The notes under the pieces: generated by a model
What the model was told of the DNA's origin: nothing
Database searches by the model: none
What the model saw: only the letters and a program-made list of their open reading frames with translations
Shown here: positions 11,558-21,914 of the stretch, in pieces
How the letters are laid out: the number at the start of each line of letters is the position of its first letter
Numbering within the stretch: the stretch's first letter is position 1
Program-made: the position numbers and the translations under genes
Assembly: GCA_029204225.1 (NCBI GenBank)
Contig: CM055094.1
Coordinates: 6,766,548 to 6,830,547, forward strand
Origin: Diphasiastrum complanatum
Taxonomy: Eukaryota > Streptophyta > Lycopodiopsida > Lycopodiales > Lycopodiaceae
Direction of reading: 5' to 3'
Length of the DNA stretch: 64,000 nucleotides

Positions 11558-12202
11558 TTACATAACCAGATCTAAGCCAAGTTTGGCTCTAAAAGTCTCA
11601 AACTTTTCTTTACTTAAAGCTTTTGTAAATATATCAGCAACTTGTAATAACGTAGAACAATGTACAATACTTATATCTTCAGATTGTAACTCCTCACACA
11701 CAAAGTGATATCTTACCTCAATATGTTTTGTCCTTGCGTGAAAGATAGGATTCTTAGCCAATTGTATTCCACTTTGACTGTCACAGAAAATAACAGTAGG
11801 ATTTACTTGCTTCATGCCAATTTCACATAACAGCTTATGTAGCCAAACAGCTTCCTGGGTAGCAAAACTTAACGCTTTATATTCGGCTTCTGTAGAAGAA
11901 AGAGAAATAGTATCTTGCTTCCTGCTAGACCATGAAAAACAACCACTACCAAAATTGAAGGCATAACCTGTTGTTGACTTTCTATCATCTATACTTCATG
12001 CCCAATCAGCGTCAACATAACCCTGCAATTTAGGTAAAACACTTTGTCTTTTGTAGATTAGGCCAAGGTTAGGTGTACCTTTCACATACCTCAAAATCTT
12101 TTTTGTAGCTTTCCAATGGTCCATAGTGGGTGATGACATGAATTGACTAATCAAACTTACAGCATAGCAGATATCAGGACGTGTAGTCGTAAGATATATC
12201 AA
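11558..12202 (-). pseudogene. Copia B RNase H
   Basis: It reads YLTTTRPDICYAVSLISQFM, HWKATKKILRYVKGT, GYVDADWA, a single stop, then DRKSTTGYAFNFG, SSTEAEYKALS, IFCDSQSGIQLAKN and DIFTKAL. The ADWA...STEAEY...D series is the copia RNase H. One nonsense codon (near 11996) splits it. Confidence 0.85.
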
Positions 12203-12304
12203 ACTCCCAACTAGCTGACAAAATATAGTAGTGTCAACATGTGCACTATCATCAATACGAGATAATTTCGTACCATCTTCGCAAGGGGTGATGGAAGGTT
12301 TGCA

Positions 12305-13039
12305 CTATGTCATGTGAAATATCTCCAATATCTCGCCCACATACTTGTTTTGACATAATCTGATATCACTGCCAGTTTGCCATACTTCGACACCCAAGCA
12401 ATAGTGCATAAGATCTAAATCTGTCATCTCAAACTGCTTGCATAAGTTGGCTTTGATAGAATGAGTGAGGTTCTCATCATTGCCCGTGATAATGATATCA
12501 TCAACGTAAAGTACAATCAAGGCAATGCTATCATTATTTATAAAAACATAAAGGTTTGTATCTGAATTTGTTCTTACAAACCCATGAGAAATAAAGTAAT
12601 TGTCAATGCGTCCATACCATGCGCGCGGTGCTTGCTTAAGGCCATAAAGTGCTTTGTGTAGTTTACATACCTTCTGTTCTTGCCCTTTTGCCATGAAGCC
12701 CTGCGGTTGGACCATGTAAACTTCTTCCTCTAGGTCACCATTCAAAAATGCAGACTTCACATCCATTTGATGGATCTTCCACCCAAAATGAGATGCTAAG
12801 GCAATGATAAGGCGTAGCATAGTCCACTTAGCCACTAGAGCAAATGTCTCGACATAGCCAATTCCTTTGCTTTGCTCATAACCCTTCACTACTAGGCGTG
12901 CCTTATGCTTTGCTATCGTGCCATCCGCATGAAACTTTGTTCTAAACACCCATTTGTTGTCAATGGCTTTATTTCCAAGTGGTAGATCAACCAACTTCCA
13001 TGTATCATGCTTGTGGATGGATTCTATCTCCTCTTCCAT
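12305..13039 (-). CDS. Copia B reverse transcriptase
   Basis: A 244-residue frame starting in EEEIESIHKHDTWKLVDLP, the usual N-terminal RT block. It has [46 protein letters not shown] and the catalytic VLYVDDIIITG. All core motifs look intact, so the enzyme may have been active fairly recently. Confidence 0.88.
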   Translation of the reverse strand: MEEEIESIHKHDTWKLVDLPLGNKAIDNKWVFRTKFHADGTIAKHKARLVVKGYEQSKGIGYVETFALVAKWTMLRLIIALASHFGWKIHQMDVKSAFLNGDLEEEVYMVQPQGFMAKGQEQKVCKLHKALYGLKQAPRAWYGRIDNYFISHGFVRTNSDTNLYVFINNDSIALIVLYVDDIIITGNDENLTHSIKANLCKQFEMTDLDLMHYCLGVEVWQTGSDIRLCQNKYVGEILEIFHMT

Positions 13040-13247
13040 TGCTCTTTGTCACTATTTGTGATCTTTTGCTTCATCAAAGGTTGATGGCTCTCGACACTTC
13101 AAAATGTCACTCATTACGGCATAGTTCACATGATAACGATTGGGAGACTTCCTTTCTCGCGTTGATTTTCTCACTTCTCCTTGTGTGCTAGATCTTGGTT
13201 GATTTAGCTTTGCGTCCTTCATGATCTTTTCATACCATTTTGGTATA

Positions 13248-14264
13248 TTAGATTCGGACCAAAGTGAATCGGTCAAGCCCTTGCTTCATCATGGAGCATG
13301 CACTCTCCATAATAATCCTGTTTTTCCTTTCAGCTACACCATTACTATACAGCGCGTGTGATTGTGTGAATTGTCTTTTAATGCCGTGTTCTTTGAAAAT
13401 GTCCTCAAAATCATCAGATTTGTATTTGCCCCCTCTGTCAGATATTAGCACTTTAATGCGTGCATCCAGTTGGTTCTCTACCAAAGTCTTGGACTCGTTA
13501 AAGCGAGCAAAAGCGTCAGATTTCTTCAAGAAATAAATCCATGTCCTCCTAGAGTAATCATCTATGAAAGTCATAAAATAATATGCTTTCCCCAATGACA
13601 TGGTCTTCATTGGACCGCACAGGTCGCTGTGAATGAGTTCCTTTGGTTTCTTAGCTCTTGCAGGTCCACCTTTCTTGAATGTCTCCAAGTGATGCTCTCG
13701 AATGACGCATCCTTCACATATTGCATGATGATCATCCTGCAATGCCGGTAACCCTATTACCATCTTCATCTTCGCCATCAATCTCAAGCTCCCATAGTTC
13801 AAATGACCAAGTCTTTTGTGCCACAACTCAAATTGAGATGCTGTTGAGATAGCCAAAACATATTCTCCTGGTTTTGCAGCATCCAATTTATAAAGGCCAC
13901 AGTTACTATCTCTATTACCCTTCGCCACCACTTTATGGTTGTGGTTCATATCCCTCATAAGGCATCCATCCTTGACAAATTCAATCTTAGGATGTTGATT
14001 TTCCATTACACCAACAGAAAGCAAACTCTTTTTGAGTCTAGGAACATAAAGCACATTAGGGATGTTCTTGATTTTACCATCAAAAAACTGCACATGTACA
14101 TTGCCCACACCCTGTATTTGGCATTCCTCTCCATTAGCTTGAGTGGTCTTATCCCCATCATGAATTGGTGAGAATTTCCCAAACCAATCACGTTTCCTGG
14201 TCATATGCCTTGTGGCGCCTGAATCTATGAACCATCTGGCACCATCATCAACTTGGGATGCCAA
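13248..14264 (-). CDS. Copia B protease-integrase
   Basis: A 338-residue open frame. The protease active site is WFIDSGATRHMT (about residues 11-22). The integrase zinc finger is LWHKRLGHLNYGSL with C-x2-C at CEGC. Integrase core positions are HSDLCG, ISDRGGKY and NGVAERKN, supplying the D, D and E residues. Domain order and spacing fit copia elements. The C-terminal integrase part is missing or out of frame before the RT. Confidence 0.85.
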   Translation of the reverse strand: MASQVDDGARWFIDSGATRHMTRKRDWFGKFSPIHDGDKTTQANGEECQIQGVGNVHVQFFDGKIKNIPNVLYVPRLKKSLLSVGVMENQHPKIEFVKDGCLMRDMNHNHKVVAKGNRDSNCGLYKLDAAKPGEYVLAISTASQFELWHKRLGHLNYGSLRLMAKMKMVIGLPALQDDHHAICEGCVIREHHLETFKKGGPARAKKPKELIHSDLCGPMKTMSLGKAYYFMTFIDDYSRRTWIYFLKKSDAFARFNESKTLVENQLDARIKVLISDRGGKYKSDDFEDIFKEHGIKRQFTQSHALYSNGVAERKNRIIMESACSMMKQGLDRFTLVRI

Positions 14265-14306
14265 TGCCGATGAGAAGACACTTGTCTAGTCATCTTCTCC
14301 ATAATC

Positions 14307-15065
14307 TTAGGCAATGTTGTCTTGTTGAATCACTTTTCCCATCTTTATGTCCGCTTTCTTCTTGTAACACTCACGTGCCCAATGACCCGGTTTGTGGCAA
14401 TAGTAACATTTGCCTTTCTTCTTCTTTTTCTCTTTTGATGACAACTCTCCCTCGTCATCATCATCCTTGAATTTCTTAGAAATCCTTTTCCATCCTTTCT
14501 GCTTGCCTTTATCAAACAAGGCTTGATCCTCCTGTGGAGTTTGCCTTGACTTCACCACTTCACGACGCTACTCTTCTTGCAACATGATTCCGTGGAAGTC
14601 TTCAAAAGTAGGCAATCTCTCCCTCAAAGCAATGCCGCTCACAAACATCTGTAGCCCTTCCAAGACACCGCTCATTGTGGTATGCACCAATTCAACGTCC
14701 CTAATTGGTTCTCCAATTGCCACAAGTTGATCTCTCAGCTCCTTTATCCTGGTGAAGAAAGATCCCACTGATTCACTTTCTTCCATCCTTACTGCGTTCA
14801 ATCTCGACTTCAAGAACATGGCCCGAACTGGATTGCAAGTTTGAAATTGCATTCTAAGAGATTCCCAAGCTCCTCTAGCCATCGTGGCATCGCTTATATG
14901 AGTGATTACATGGTCTTTCACTGAAAAATTGATTAAGGACAATGCTCTCTGCGCCTTTTTATCAAAGGCCCTCATGTCACCCGGAGTGGTATTTGGCCAA
15001 ACTTCAATATTAATGCTTCTCGTCACCAACTCCCAACTACCTGTCCAGTGGAATGGTGAAATCAC
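14307..15065 (-). pseudogene. Copia B gag with zinc knuckle
   Basis: The gag core reads MRAFDKKAQRALSLINFSVK, GAWESLRMQFQT, MFLKSRLNAVRM and SVGSFFTRIKELRDQLVAIG. After a break at about 14560 it continues to a lysine-rich stretch and the CCHC knuckle CYYCHKPGHWARECYKKK (C-x2-C-x4-H-x4-C) for RNA packaging. Confidence 0.85.
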
Positions 15066-15069
15066 TTCT

Positions 15070-15820
15070 GACGTGCTCCAAACACTTTCTCGGTGGCAAT
15101 CACTCTATTTTGGCGTACCGTACTTGCAGGTACAGTCAGGGTGCCCTTCGTTTGGAGGCTATAGCCTTTCGTTTGTCCTAAATAGGCTAAAGGAGGTGAA
15201 AATAAGGGCAATTTGGGTTTTTGAACTGTTTCTTCAGTGTGAAGAAAATTCACCCTTCAAAAACTTGGGACCCAACAATTATTACAGTTTGAAGATTTTT
15301 AATGAAGTTGCAATGCACTTTGCACTTCATACCCCTTCAGGCTTTTTCACATCAATCCAATGGATCCTTTAGATCCAACGACCCACTTGACGTGCAATCA
15401 CCATCATCGATCTGTGTGACTCGAAATCGGGTGGCTTTCCACGCTTTTGCGCGTTGATCAAGGGCCTTTGATGCACCAGGCACTTCGGGCCGCTAACATG
15501 CTAGCTGAACTGGGTGCGCGCGAGGTCCCGCGACCCTCTCCTCATCTTCTCCACGCGACCTCTCTCTTCACAAGCTATGGCTGCTACCTGTGGATCGATC
15601 TAGCTGTTTACTTTCTCCACGGCCAGTCGCGGCCTCCTGGCTGCTGGGTCGCACTACCAGGGCACCTATCCTCAACAACTTACAACTCTGAAAATGTCCT
15701 CCTACAAGGAGATATCCACGATTTTGCTCTTTGAAACCCTAGCAGCTTTGAAGAGAAGGATATATTGGGCTTTACTCAGGCTTTCCCTGAGCTTTCACTT
15801 GCAGCTAAACATTTGTATAT
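15070..15820. other. Upstream side of copia B; GC-rich insert
   Basis: This should hold the B leader and 5' LTR. About 15450-15680 is distinctly GC-rich (gcgcgcgaggtcccgcgacc) in an AT-rich setting. I cannot match it to the other side of B and see no known protein. Confidence 0.35.
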
Positions 15821-15821
15821 T

Positions 15822-16030
15822 TTATCAAGAAGAAGTCAGAGGCCTTCAACCTCTTCAAAGTCTTCAAGGAGCGTGTAGAGAAAGAAACTGGTAAAAAGAT
15901 CAAGACCTGAGGTCTAAGAATGGTGGAGAGTATAACTCTACTAAATTTAAGGAGTCTTGCCAAAGCCAAGACATCGAATAACAGTTCATTACTCCCTATT
16001 CACCTCAGTCCACAACGGCTTCGTCGAGAG
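15822..16030 (+). pseudogene. Copia integrase fragment
   Basis: The plus strand reads KKSEAFNLFKVFKERVEKET, KKIKTLRSKNGGEYNSTKF and EQQFITPYSPQS, the copia integrase core around its second Asp position (here RSKNGG, with Asp replaced by Asn or lost). It may be the continuation of copia A beyond the B insertion. Confidence 0.7.
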
Positions 16031-17090
16031 GAAGAATCATACCTTGGTCCATAGATCAAAGACTAAAGGGTAACCAATCCTATTCTCCTTTTCACATTCG
16101 AATGTTAAGTCAAATTATTTGAAGGACATTGAAGACCTGGCCATCTTCAACAACTTCAACAAATCTCCATTTTGAACAAGTCTGCAGAAATACACTATCT
16201 TCGCAACAGTCTGCAGAATTGAACTATTTTTTGCACAGTTAGTTCGCATTTTTCCAAATGACGAAAAATGTGAGGAATGCGACAACTTATTCATTCCGAC
16301 GACTTCGAGCTGTTTGACCGAAACTATTGCCAAGGCACCGCAAGGCACCGCAGAGTCATGTGAAGACCAACCGCTAAGGCACCACAAGGGAGCTAGGCGA
16401 CTGCAAGACTCTACAGAATATTGTATCGACTATGGTTGCGGTCAACATGCAGTTGCAACAAGCACCGCCATATCAGTCTCCCAAAAGAGATCATTAACTT
16501 ATGTACACATTGTGCAACTGTCATTGTCAACTATTTCTTGAGTACAACGAATTACTATGTTAGATGACAAGCATTTGCTGTAATATAGTGTATAAATAGG
16601 TCTTCATCACGCACTCTATGTGATGCTCTACCAATAGAGCAAATGATATCGAGCGTCCAAGTTATGCTTCCATTCCTAGCTGTAATGTACTCAGTGTTGT
16701 TCAAGCTTTCATTGTAATATAGAAGCAACACGTTCTTCGTCTGTGTTTAATGTAGATGTATGATGTTGTGATTTGATTACACTCTTACTACTTGTTCACG
16801 CTTGTTCACTCACTCTTATCAGATCATGGACGTCTACAACTCCTCAGAATTGATCAAACGATGGCTAACTTTGACGCCTAAGGAACTTGCATTATCACAA
16901 AGCACTATCATTTTACATTTTGAACTGAACTTCGCTCTGAATCTGATTTACAATAATACCACACCTCTTCCAATCTCTTGGTGGACTTTACTCATTTTTA
17001 TTTGGGTATGCATTGATTTTTAAGATCTTGTGATTGAGAACGCATGAGCTGTGAATCCATTTATTTATTAGCAATCTTTTAGATTGTTTA
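16031..17090. other. Possible LTR-like sequence, no gene
   Basis: A TATA-like TATAAATAGG at about 16591-16600 is followed by Pol II leader-like sequence and TTGTAATATAG-type signals, as in LTR promoters. There is no primer-binding site after it and no second copy, so an old solo LTR is only a suggestion. Confidence 0.3.
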
Positions 17091-17575
17091 TTGCAATACA
17101 CTTGTTCCTACACCCCCCAACAAAATGGGGTGGCCGAGAGGAAAACTAGGAGTCTATGTGAGTGTGAAAGGTCTTTAAGACTTGATGCATCACTTCCCAT
17201 CTCATTTTGGAGAGAAGCTATAACATGTGCTAATTACTTGTGTAATAAACTTCCTAGTAGTGCTATTGATGGGATCTCACCTTATCAAGCTTTGTTTGGT
17301 AAGGAACCCAATGTAAAAGACTTTAAGATCTTTGGACGTATTTGTTATGTCCACATCCCTTTGGAGACAAGAAGGAAGGAAGATGCTACCTCCTTCAAAG
17401 GGATTTTTGTTGGCTATGGAGAAAATAGCAAGGGCTTTAGGATATATGATCCTATATCCAAGAAAGTAAAGGTAAGCAAGGATGTACTTTTTGATGAGTC
17501 ACAATTTGCTAAGCGCTTGTCTAATGGATCTAACCCATTGTGCATTGAGGATCTTGACAAACCCGAGAACGGGAG
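17091..17575 (+). pseudogene. Copia C integrase C-terminal part
   Basis: It reads [14 protein letters not shown] (the catalytic-Glu region), LPISFWREAITCANYLCNKL, SPYQALFGKEPNVKDFKIFG and GIFVGYGENSKGFRIYDP, the standard copia integrase end with its GKEP and VGY motifs. Coding stops abruptly where an unrelated LTR tail begins (about 17575). Confidence 0.85.
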
Positions 17576-18085
17576 AGTTGTTCCACAAATATTTCCTTCT
17601 CTCTTTCTCTGTTACGTCCTCTCACCCTTACAGATTGGTATCAGAGCACCAGCTCAATAAACCGAGAGATTAAGATTGTTGTATTTGTATTACTGTCAGC
17701 ATGTCCCTTACTGGTAACTCCTCATCTTCTTCATCCAACGAAGTTAGAATCATTAACAAGTTCAACGATCAACTTCTATATCTAAAAACTAAAACTCCGG
17801 ATGATGTTTATAGATAGAGACCTTTGGGATGTCATAGATGGGTCTGCAACCCGAGACCAAACGACGACGTTGATTATGACGTAGCGAAGGCATGGAAGAT
17901 CAAAGATCAGAAGGCCCTAGCGGCAATCACCCTAAATCTAGCCGACTCTCAAATATCACATGTTACCACATGCAAGTCCTCCAAAGAAGCATTAGACTTG
18001 TTATCGAATCTGTATGAGACTCACGATGTAACTACACGGTTGTACCTTAGAAGGAAGTTCTTCACTTTAAGAATGTCTGATAAGT
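17576..18085 (+). mobile_element. Copia D: LTR tail, primer-binding site and gag start
   Basis: About 60 bp of LTR end precede the site TGGTATCAGAGC at 17636-17647. The gag ATG is at 17701 (MSLTGNSSSSSS). After a stop the frame continues as WKIKDQKALAAITLNLADSQ, SSKEALDLLSNLYETHDVTT and LYLRRKFFTLRMSD, a copia gag. The element ends at about 18082, where a repeat cluster begins. Its missing LTR 5' part is replaced by copia C. Confidence 0.75.
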
Positions 18086-18765
18086 AGATCAGTTTTGCTT
18101 TTGGCCTCATCTCTATCAGAGTTCAGATAAGAAAGTTATGGTAGATCAAAGATTTATAGTACAAGATAAGCTTTTGATGACGCGACACTTGACTATATGG
18201 AATATCTCCACACGTGAGGATCTACATTCTGTTAAGAAAAACTTGTCCATGGCGATATGCCACTTCATCATATTCTATGCAAAGAGTAGATCAATTTTGC
18301 TTTTGACCTCATCTCTATCAGAGTTCAGATAAGAAAGTAATGGTAGATCAAAGATTTATAGTACCAGATAAGCATTTGATGATGTGGCATTTATATTATT
18401 TGATGATGTGGCATTTGATGATGTGGAATATCTCCACCACGCGAGGATCTGCATTCTGGTAAAATAAACTTGTCTATTCTCGCGTCATGGCGATATGCCA
18501 CAGCATCAGAATTTTTGATTGGCCATAACTTTCTTATTTGAACTCGGATCGAGATGAAGTAAGAAGCAAAAATGATCTACTCTTCATGTAGAATTCATTG
18601 GAATATCTACACCACGCGAGAATCTGCATTCTGGTAAAGAAAACTGGTCTATTCTCGCGTCATGGTGATATGCCACATCATCAAAATATTTGACTAGCCA
18701 TAACTTTCTTATTTGAACTCAGATGGAGATGAGGTAAAAAGCAAAAATGATCTACTCTTCATGTA
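18083..18765. repeat. Cluster of direct and inverted repeats
   Basis: A block beginning agTAGATCArTTTTGCTTTT and ending AGATAAGAAAGTwATGG occurs twice forward (from 18083 and 18284) and twice as its reverse complement (18523-18582 and 18698-18757). A second block, TGGAATATCTCCACCACGCG and its neighbours including GGCGATATGCCACA, recurs in forward orientation near 18197, 18427 and 18599. The forward and reverse copies could fold into a long imperfect hairpin, as in foldback elements or MITE clusters. Confidence 0.75.
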
Positions 18766-18779
18766 GAATACATTGGAAT

Positions 18780-19680
18780 GATCACATCTTGATTATAATT
18801 CTATAAAAATATCAAAAATTTCTAGAGAATCTATTGTTGTTCTACTCATCTGTAGTTTAATGGCTGATGTTGTTGTAGATGATGTTTTGCAGCTTCTTGT
18901 AGGTTGGCCCTCTTTAAAACATGTAATTTTGTTTAACTAGGCTTTGCTCAGAATATATTAATACTAACCATAAGTTTTAAGAATCGGGCAGTTAGGAGTC
19001 TTGCGGGCAGCAAGTATTGTCAAATCACAACTCCAAACCCTGCCCAACGGGAGTTTCGAAATGTTCAAAACATTACCAGAAAACTCCAAATTTTTTCAGA
19101 CCGACAAACAATGTTACGTTCTTTCACAGGTGTAAAAACTTTATTGGGCCACATGTACATTAAATAGTTGAATAGTCAATAAAAGCATCTTGACAAACAG
19201 CCCTTTTGGTGCTTGGAACTCCTCTAATGAGTGCACAGATAGGGTAGAGAAAAAGTATTTTTCTTGAGGCATTGACCCTAAATAGAGTGGATCAAGTGGA
19301 TCTTTAGGTTAGATGTTAGGGTTAGGTTATGATGAATACATAGAAGCCCCAATATGCTCAGATCCGAGCTCTACATGTATAAATATGTGATGGGATTTCC
19401 ATCTAATTATGAGCAAAATCGAGATTTTCCTTCTTGACTAGTTTGAAACTATGATTTGATTGATGAATGCTTTTTTTGTGATGATTGAATGAGTTTGGAG
19501 TTGCAGGTACAGTAACAGGTGGCAGCAGGCCGGAGTTTTGGAGCTAATTGATGGAGTTCATAAGCTAGGAATCAATGCATTGATTAGTAATTTAGCTTTC
19601 AGATCTTGTTTGGATCTTAAGTAGGTGCCTTCTCCATCATTTCTAGGACCAAATGGGATTATTTTGCTGCATTTTTATCA
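18780..19680 (+). mobile_element. Copia E leader side with LTR end
   Basis: The sequence ending ...tttttatca at 19680 directly precedes a primer-binding site, so it should be the 5' LTR of element E. The LTR start is not fixed, and I could not match it to a 3' LTR beyond 21240. Confidence 0.45.
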
Positions 19681-19692
19681 TGGTATCAGAGC
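19681..19692 (+). other. Primer-binding site of copia E
   Basis: TGGTATCAGAGC, as in the other copia elements in the window. Confidence 0.8.
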
Positions 19693-20493
19693 CATTCCAA
19701 GAAATGAGCTTCACCTCATGCTAGAATCATAGATTTTGATGCAATTCAAGCATTGATTGTTATGTAGACATAATCTATGAGTAATACCTTCAATTCTTGA
19801 TCAATTTGAGTGAAGAGAGATCTAATGATTTTTTATTTATAGGCTTTTTAGCTTCAAAATCCGAGTTGTGGTCATCTCTTATCAATTGGATCAAAATAAG
19901 AAGTATTTTGCACTTTCATCATATTGATGCTACTCGATTTGTGGTGTCTATCACAAGGAATAGTTTTCAATCAATCAAAAGGAAGGTAGATCCTTATCTT
20001 TGGTACTGTAATAGGTTGTTCTTAGACTTATTGAGATCTTAGAAACTCAATTTTGGGGTCAGCCTTTGCAAAGACTTTGATAAGTGCTCATCAAGGAATG
20101 CAATTCTAGTCAAGATTGTGTTCAATTTTTGCTTGATTTGTGAGATAGTTTGGATTGATTATTGCATGATGATTCAACTTGATCTTGTAGGAATGATTTG
20201 AAGAGGCATTTATGTGCATATGATTCCTTTTGGTTCAGGTTAGGCGAATCTTATATCCTTGTGAAGTCAAGATCAAGGGGGAGGCCATTCTAGATCCATT
20301 TTTTATGCAAATTCAAGCTAGTTTCCATTCTTGTTGACATTCATAAATTTGATTTGGCTTAAGGTCAGGTAGGATCTTATTGAGAGGTCAAAGTTTTGAG
20401 CTTTCTCAAGTCCCTAGGTAGTGGGATAGCTAGTCTTTCACTCATTTCTATTTTGCATCTATTCTTGTGATCAAGACCTTGTTTAAAGATAGA

Positions 20494-21233
20494 TGGCTTC
20501 AATGAATGCATATCTTTTGGACTCACATGATAGTGAAGGCTTCTAATTATTCAATTTGGAAGCTAAGAATGGAACCAATTCTTATTTTACAAAATCTAAT
20601 GGATATAGTGAGTGGTGAAGAGGATGAGCCCATTCACCCTCAAGAAGCTACAAAATACAAAAGGAGGTGCAAGGTTGCTCTCCATTGTATAAAAATGAAT
20701 GTAGCTAATGAGCTTCTTAAGGAGGTAGGTGCTTGCACCTCGGATCAAGAAGCATCGGAAACTCTTCAAAAGATATATGAATCCAAGAATACTTCAAGGT
20801 TGCTATCCTTGAATAATCAAATCCTTAATGTGGACCACCATAACTAGGCCTGATCTATGTTTTAGTGTGTGTAGGCTAAGTCAATATATGCAAGATCCAT
20901 TAGTGATACATTGGAAAAATGCTAAAAGGATCTTGAGATACATCTCGGGTACTCTAGATCATGGAATTCTCTATAGAGGAGATGCCATTGATTTGCATGC
21001 CTTTAGTGACTCGGATTTTGCAGGTGACAAAGAAGTCCAAAAGTGCCTATGCAACATTCATTGGTGGAGGAGTAGTTTCTTGGTTGTCAAAGAAACAAGA
21101 AACCATCTCACTTTCTTCAACCGAAGCTGAGTATAAAGCTCTCACCACTATAACAAAGGAGCTATTATGGATTAAGAGGCTACTTATGGAGCTGAAAGTC
21201 ATGAGTTTAGATGTTGTTCTTGTTAGAATTTAG
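20494..21233 (+). pseudogene. Copia E, internally deleted (gag joined to RNase H)
   Basis: Gag begins at 20494 (MASMNAYLLDS, then a shift) and reads SNYSIWKLRMEPIL, CKVALHCIKMNVANELLKEV and ASETLQKIYESKNTSRL. At about 20828 it passes directly into the end of the polymerase region: TITRPDLCFSVCRLSQYMQD, HWKNAKRILRYISGTLDHGI, FSDSDFAGD, then in another frame SWLSKKQETISLSSTEAEYK. Protease, integrase and most of RT are missing, so a deletion of several kb joins gag to RNase H. Confidence 0.85.
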
Positions 21234-21239
21234 CAATTT

Positions 21240-21660
21240 TCACATGGTTTTTGATGAATATTAGACATCTATGTGAATCCACACGTGTGAGGACCTGTCC
21301 ACATGTGTGAAATGACACTTGTAATATTCAGATCTATTTTGATTAGCTTTCATTTGAGTCTAATATGGCATCTCCTAAATTATAGGAGTTAGGTCCTTGA
21401 TTGTAGGAATCTAGAAGGTCAACACAAACCACCAATGGATGATGTGGCAAACTTGATAGATCTTATCCAAAGTGGATATGGATAAGTACAATGAGCTGTC
21501 CTACACGTGCTGGATGAAGCTTAGAGAGAGATTATGATGATTTTCTACTTGATCCATGATGGATCCATTATTGAGCTAATGATGAGAAACATTGGTTTGT
21601 GAAGCAATCTTGTTGTTTACACTCTCTTAAGCACTTTCTTTGTGGATGAATGCTAAGTGA
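21240..21660. other. Copia E 3' flank, no gene
   Basis: Follows the RNase H end. A 3' LTR would be expected here, but no matching 5' copy is visible. No gene seen. Confidence 0.3.
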
Positions 21661-21745
21661 GATGAGAAATAGCGATAATGTGAGTTGAGAGAGAGAATTT
21701 TTAAAGATTTTTTTACGTTTGAGATGAGAAATAGCGATAATGTGA

Positions 21746-21914
<169 letters not shown>

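Larger units (their letters stand above)
11460..15065 (-). mobile_element. Ty1/copia element B, nearly complete coding region
   Basis: The best preserved retroelement here. On the minus strand: gag (15065-14568), zinc knuckle (14558-14307), protease plus integrase (14264-13248), reverse transcriptase (13039-12305) and RNase H (12202-11558). This is the PR-INT-RT-RH order that defines Ty1/copia. A purine tract (agagggagagag, about 11472-11487) is a candidate polypurine tract before the 3' LTR. I could not match two LTRs or find the primer-binding site. A handful of stops and shifts break the polyprotein. Confidence 0.85.
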
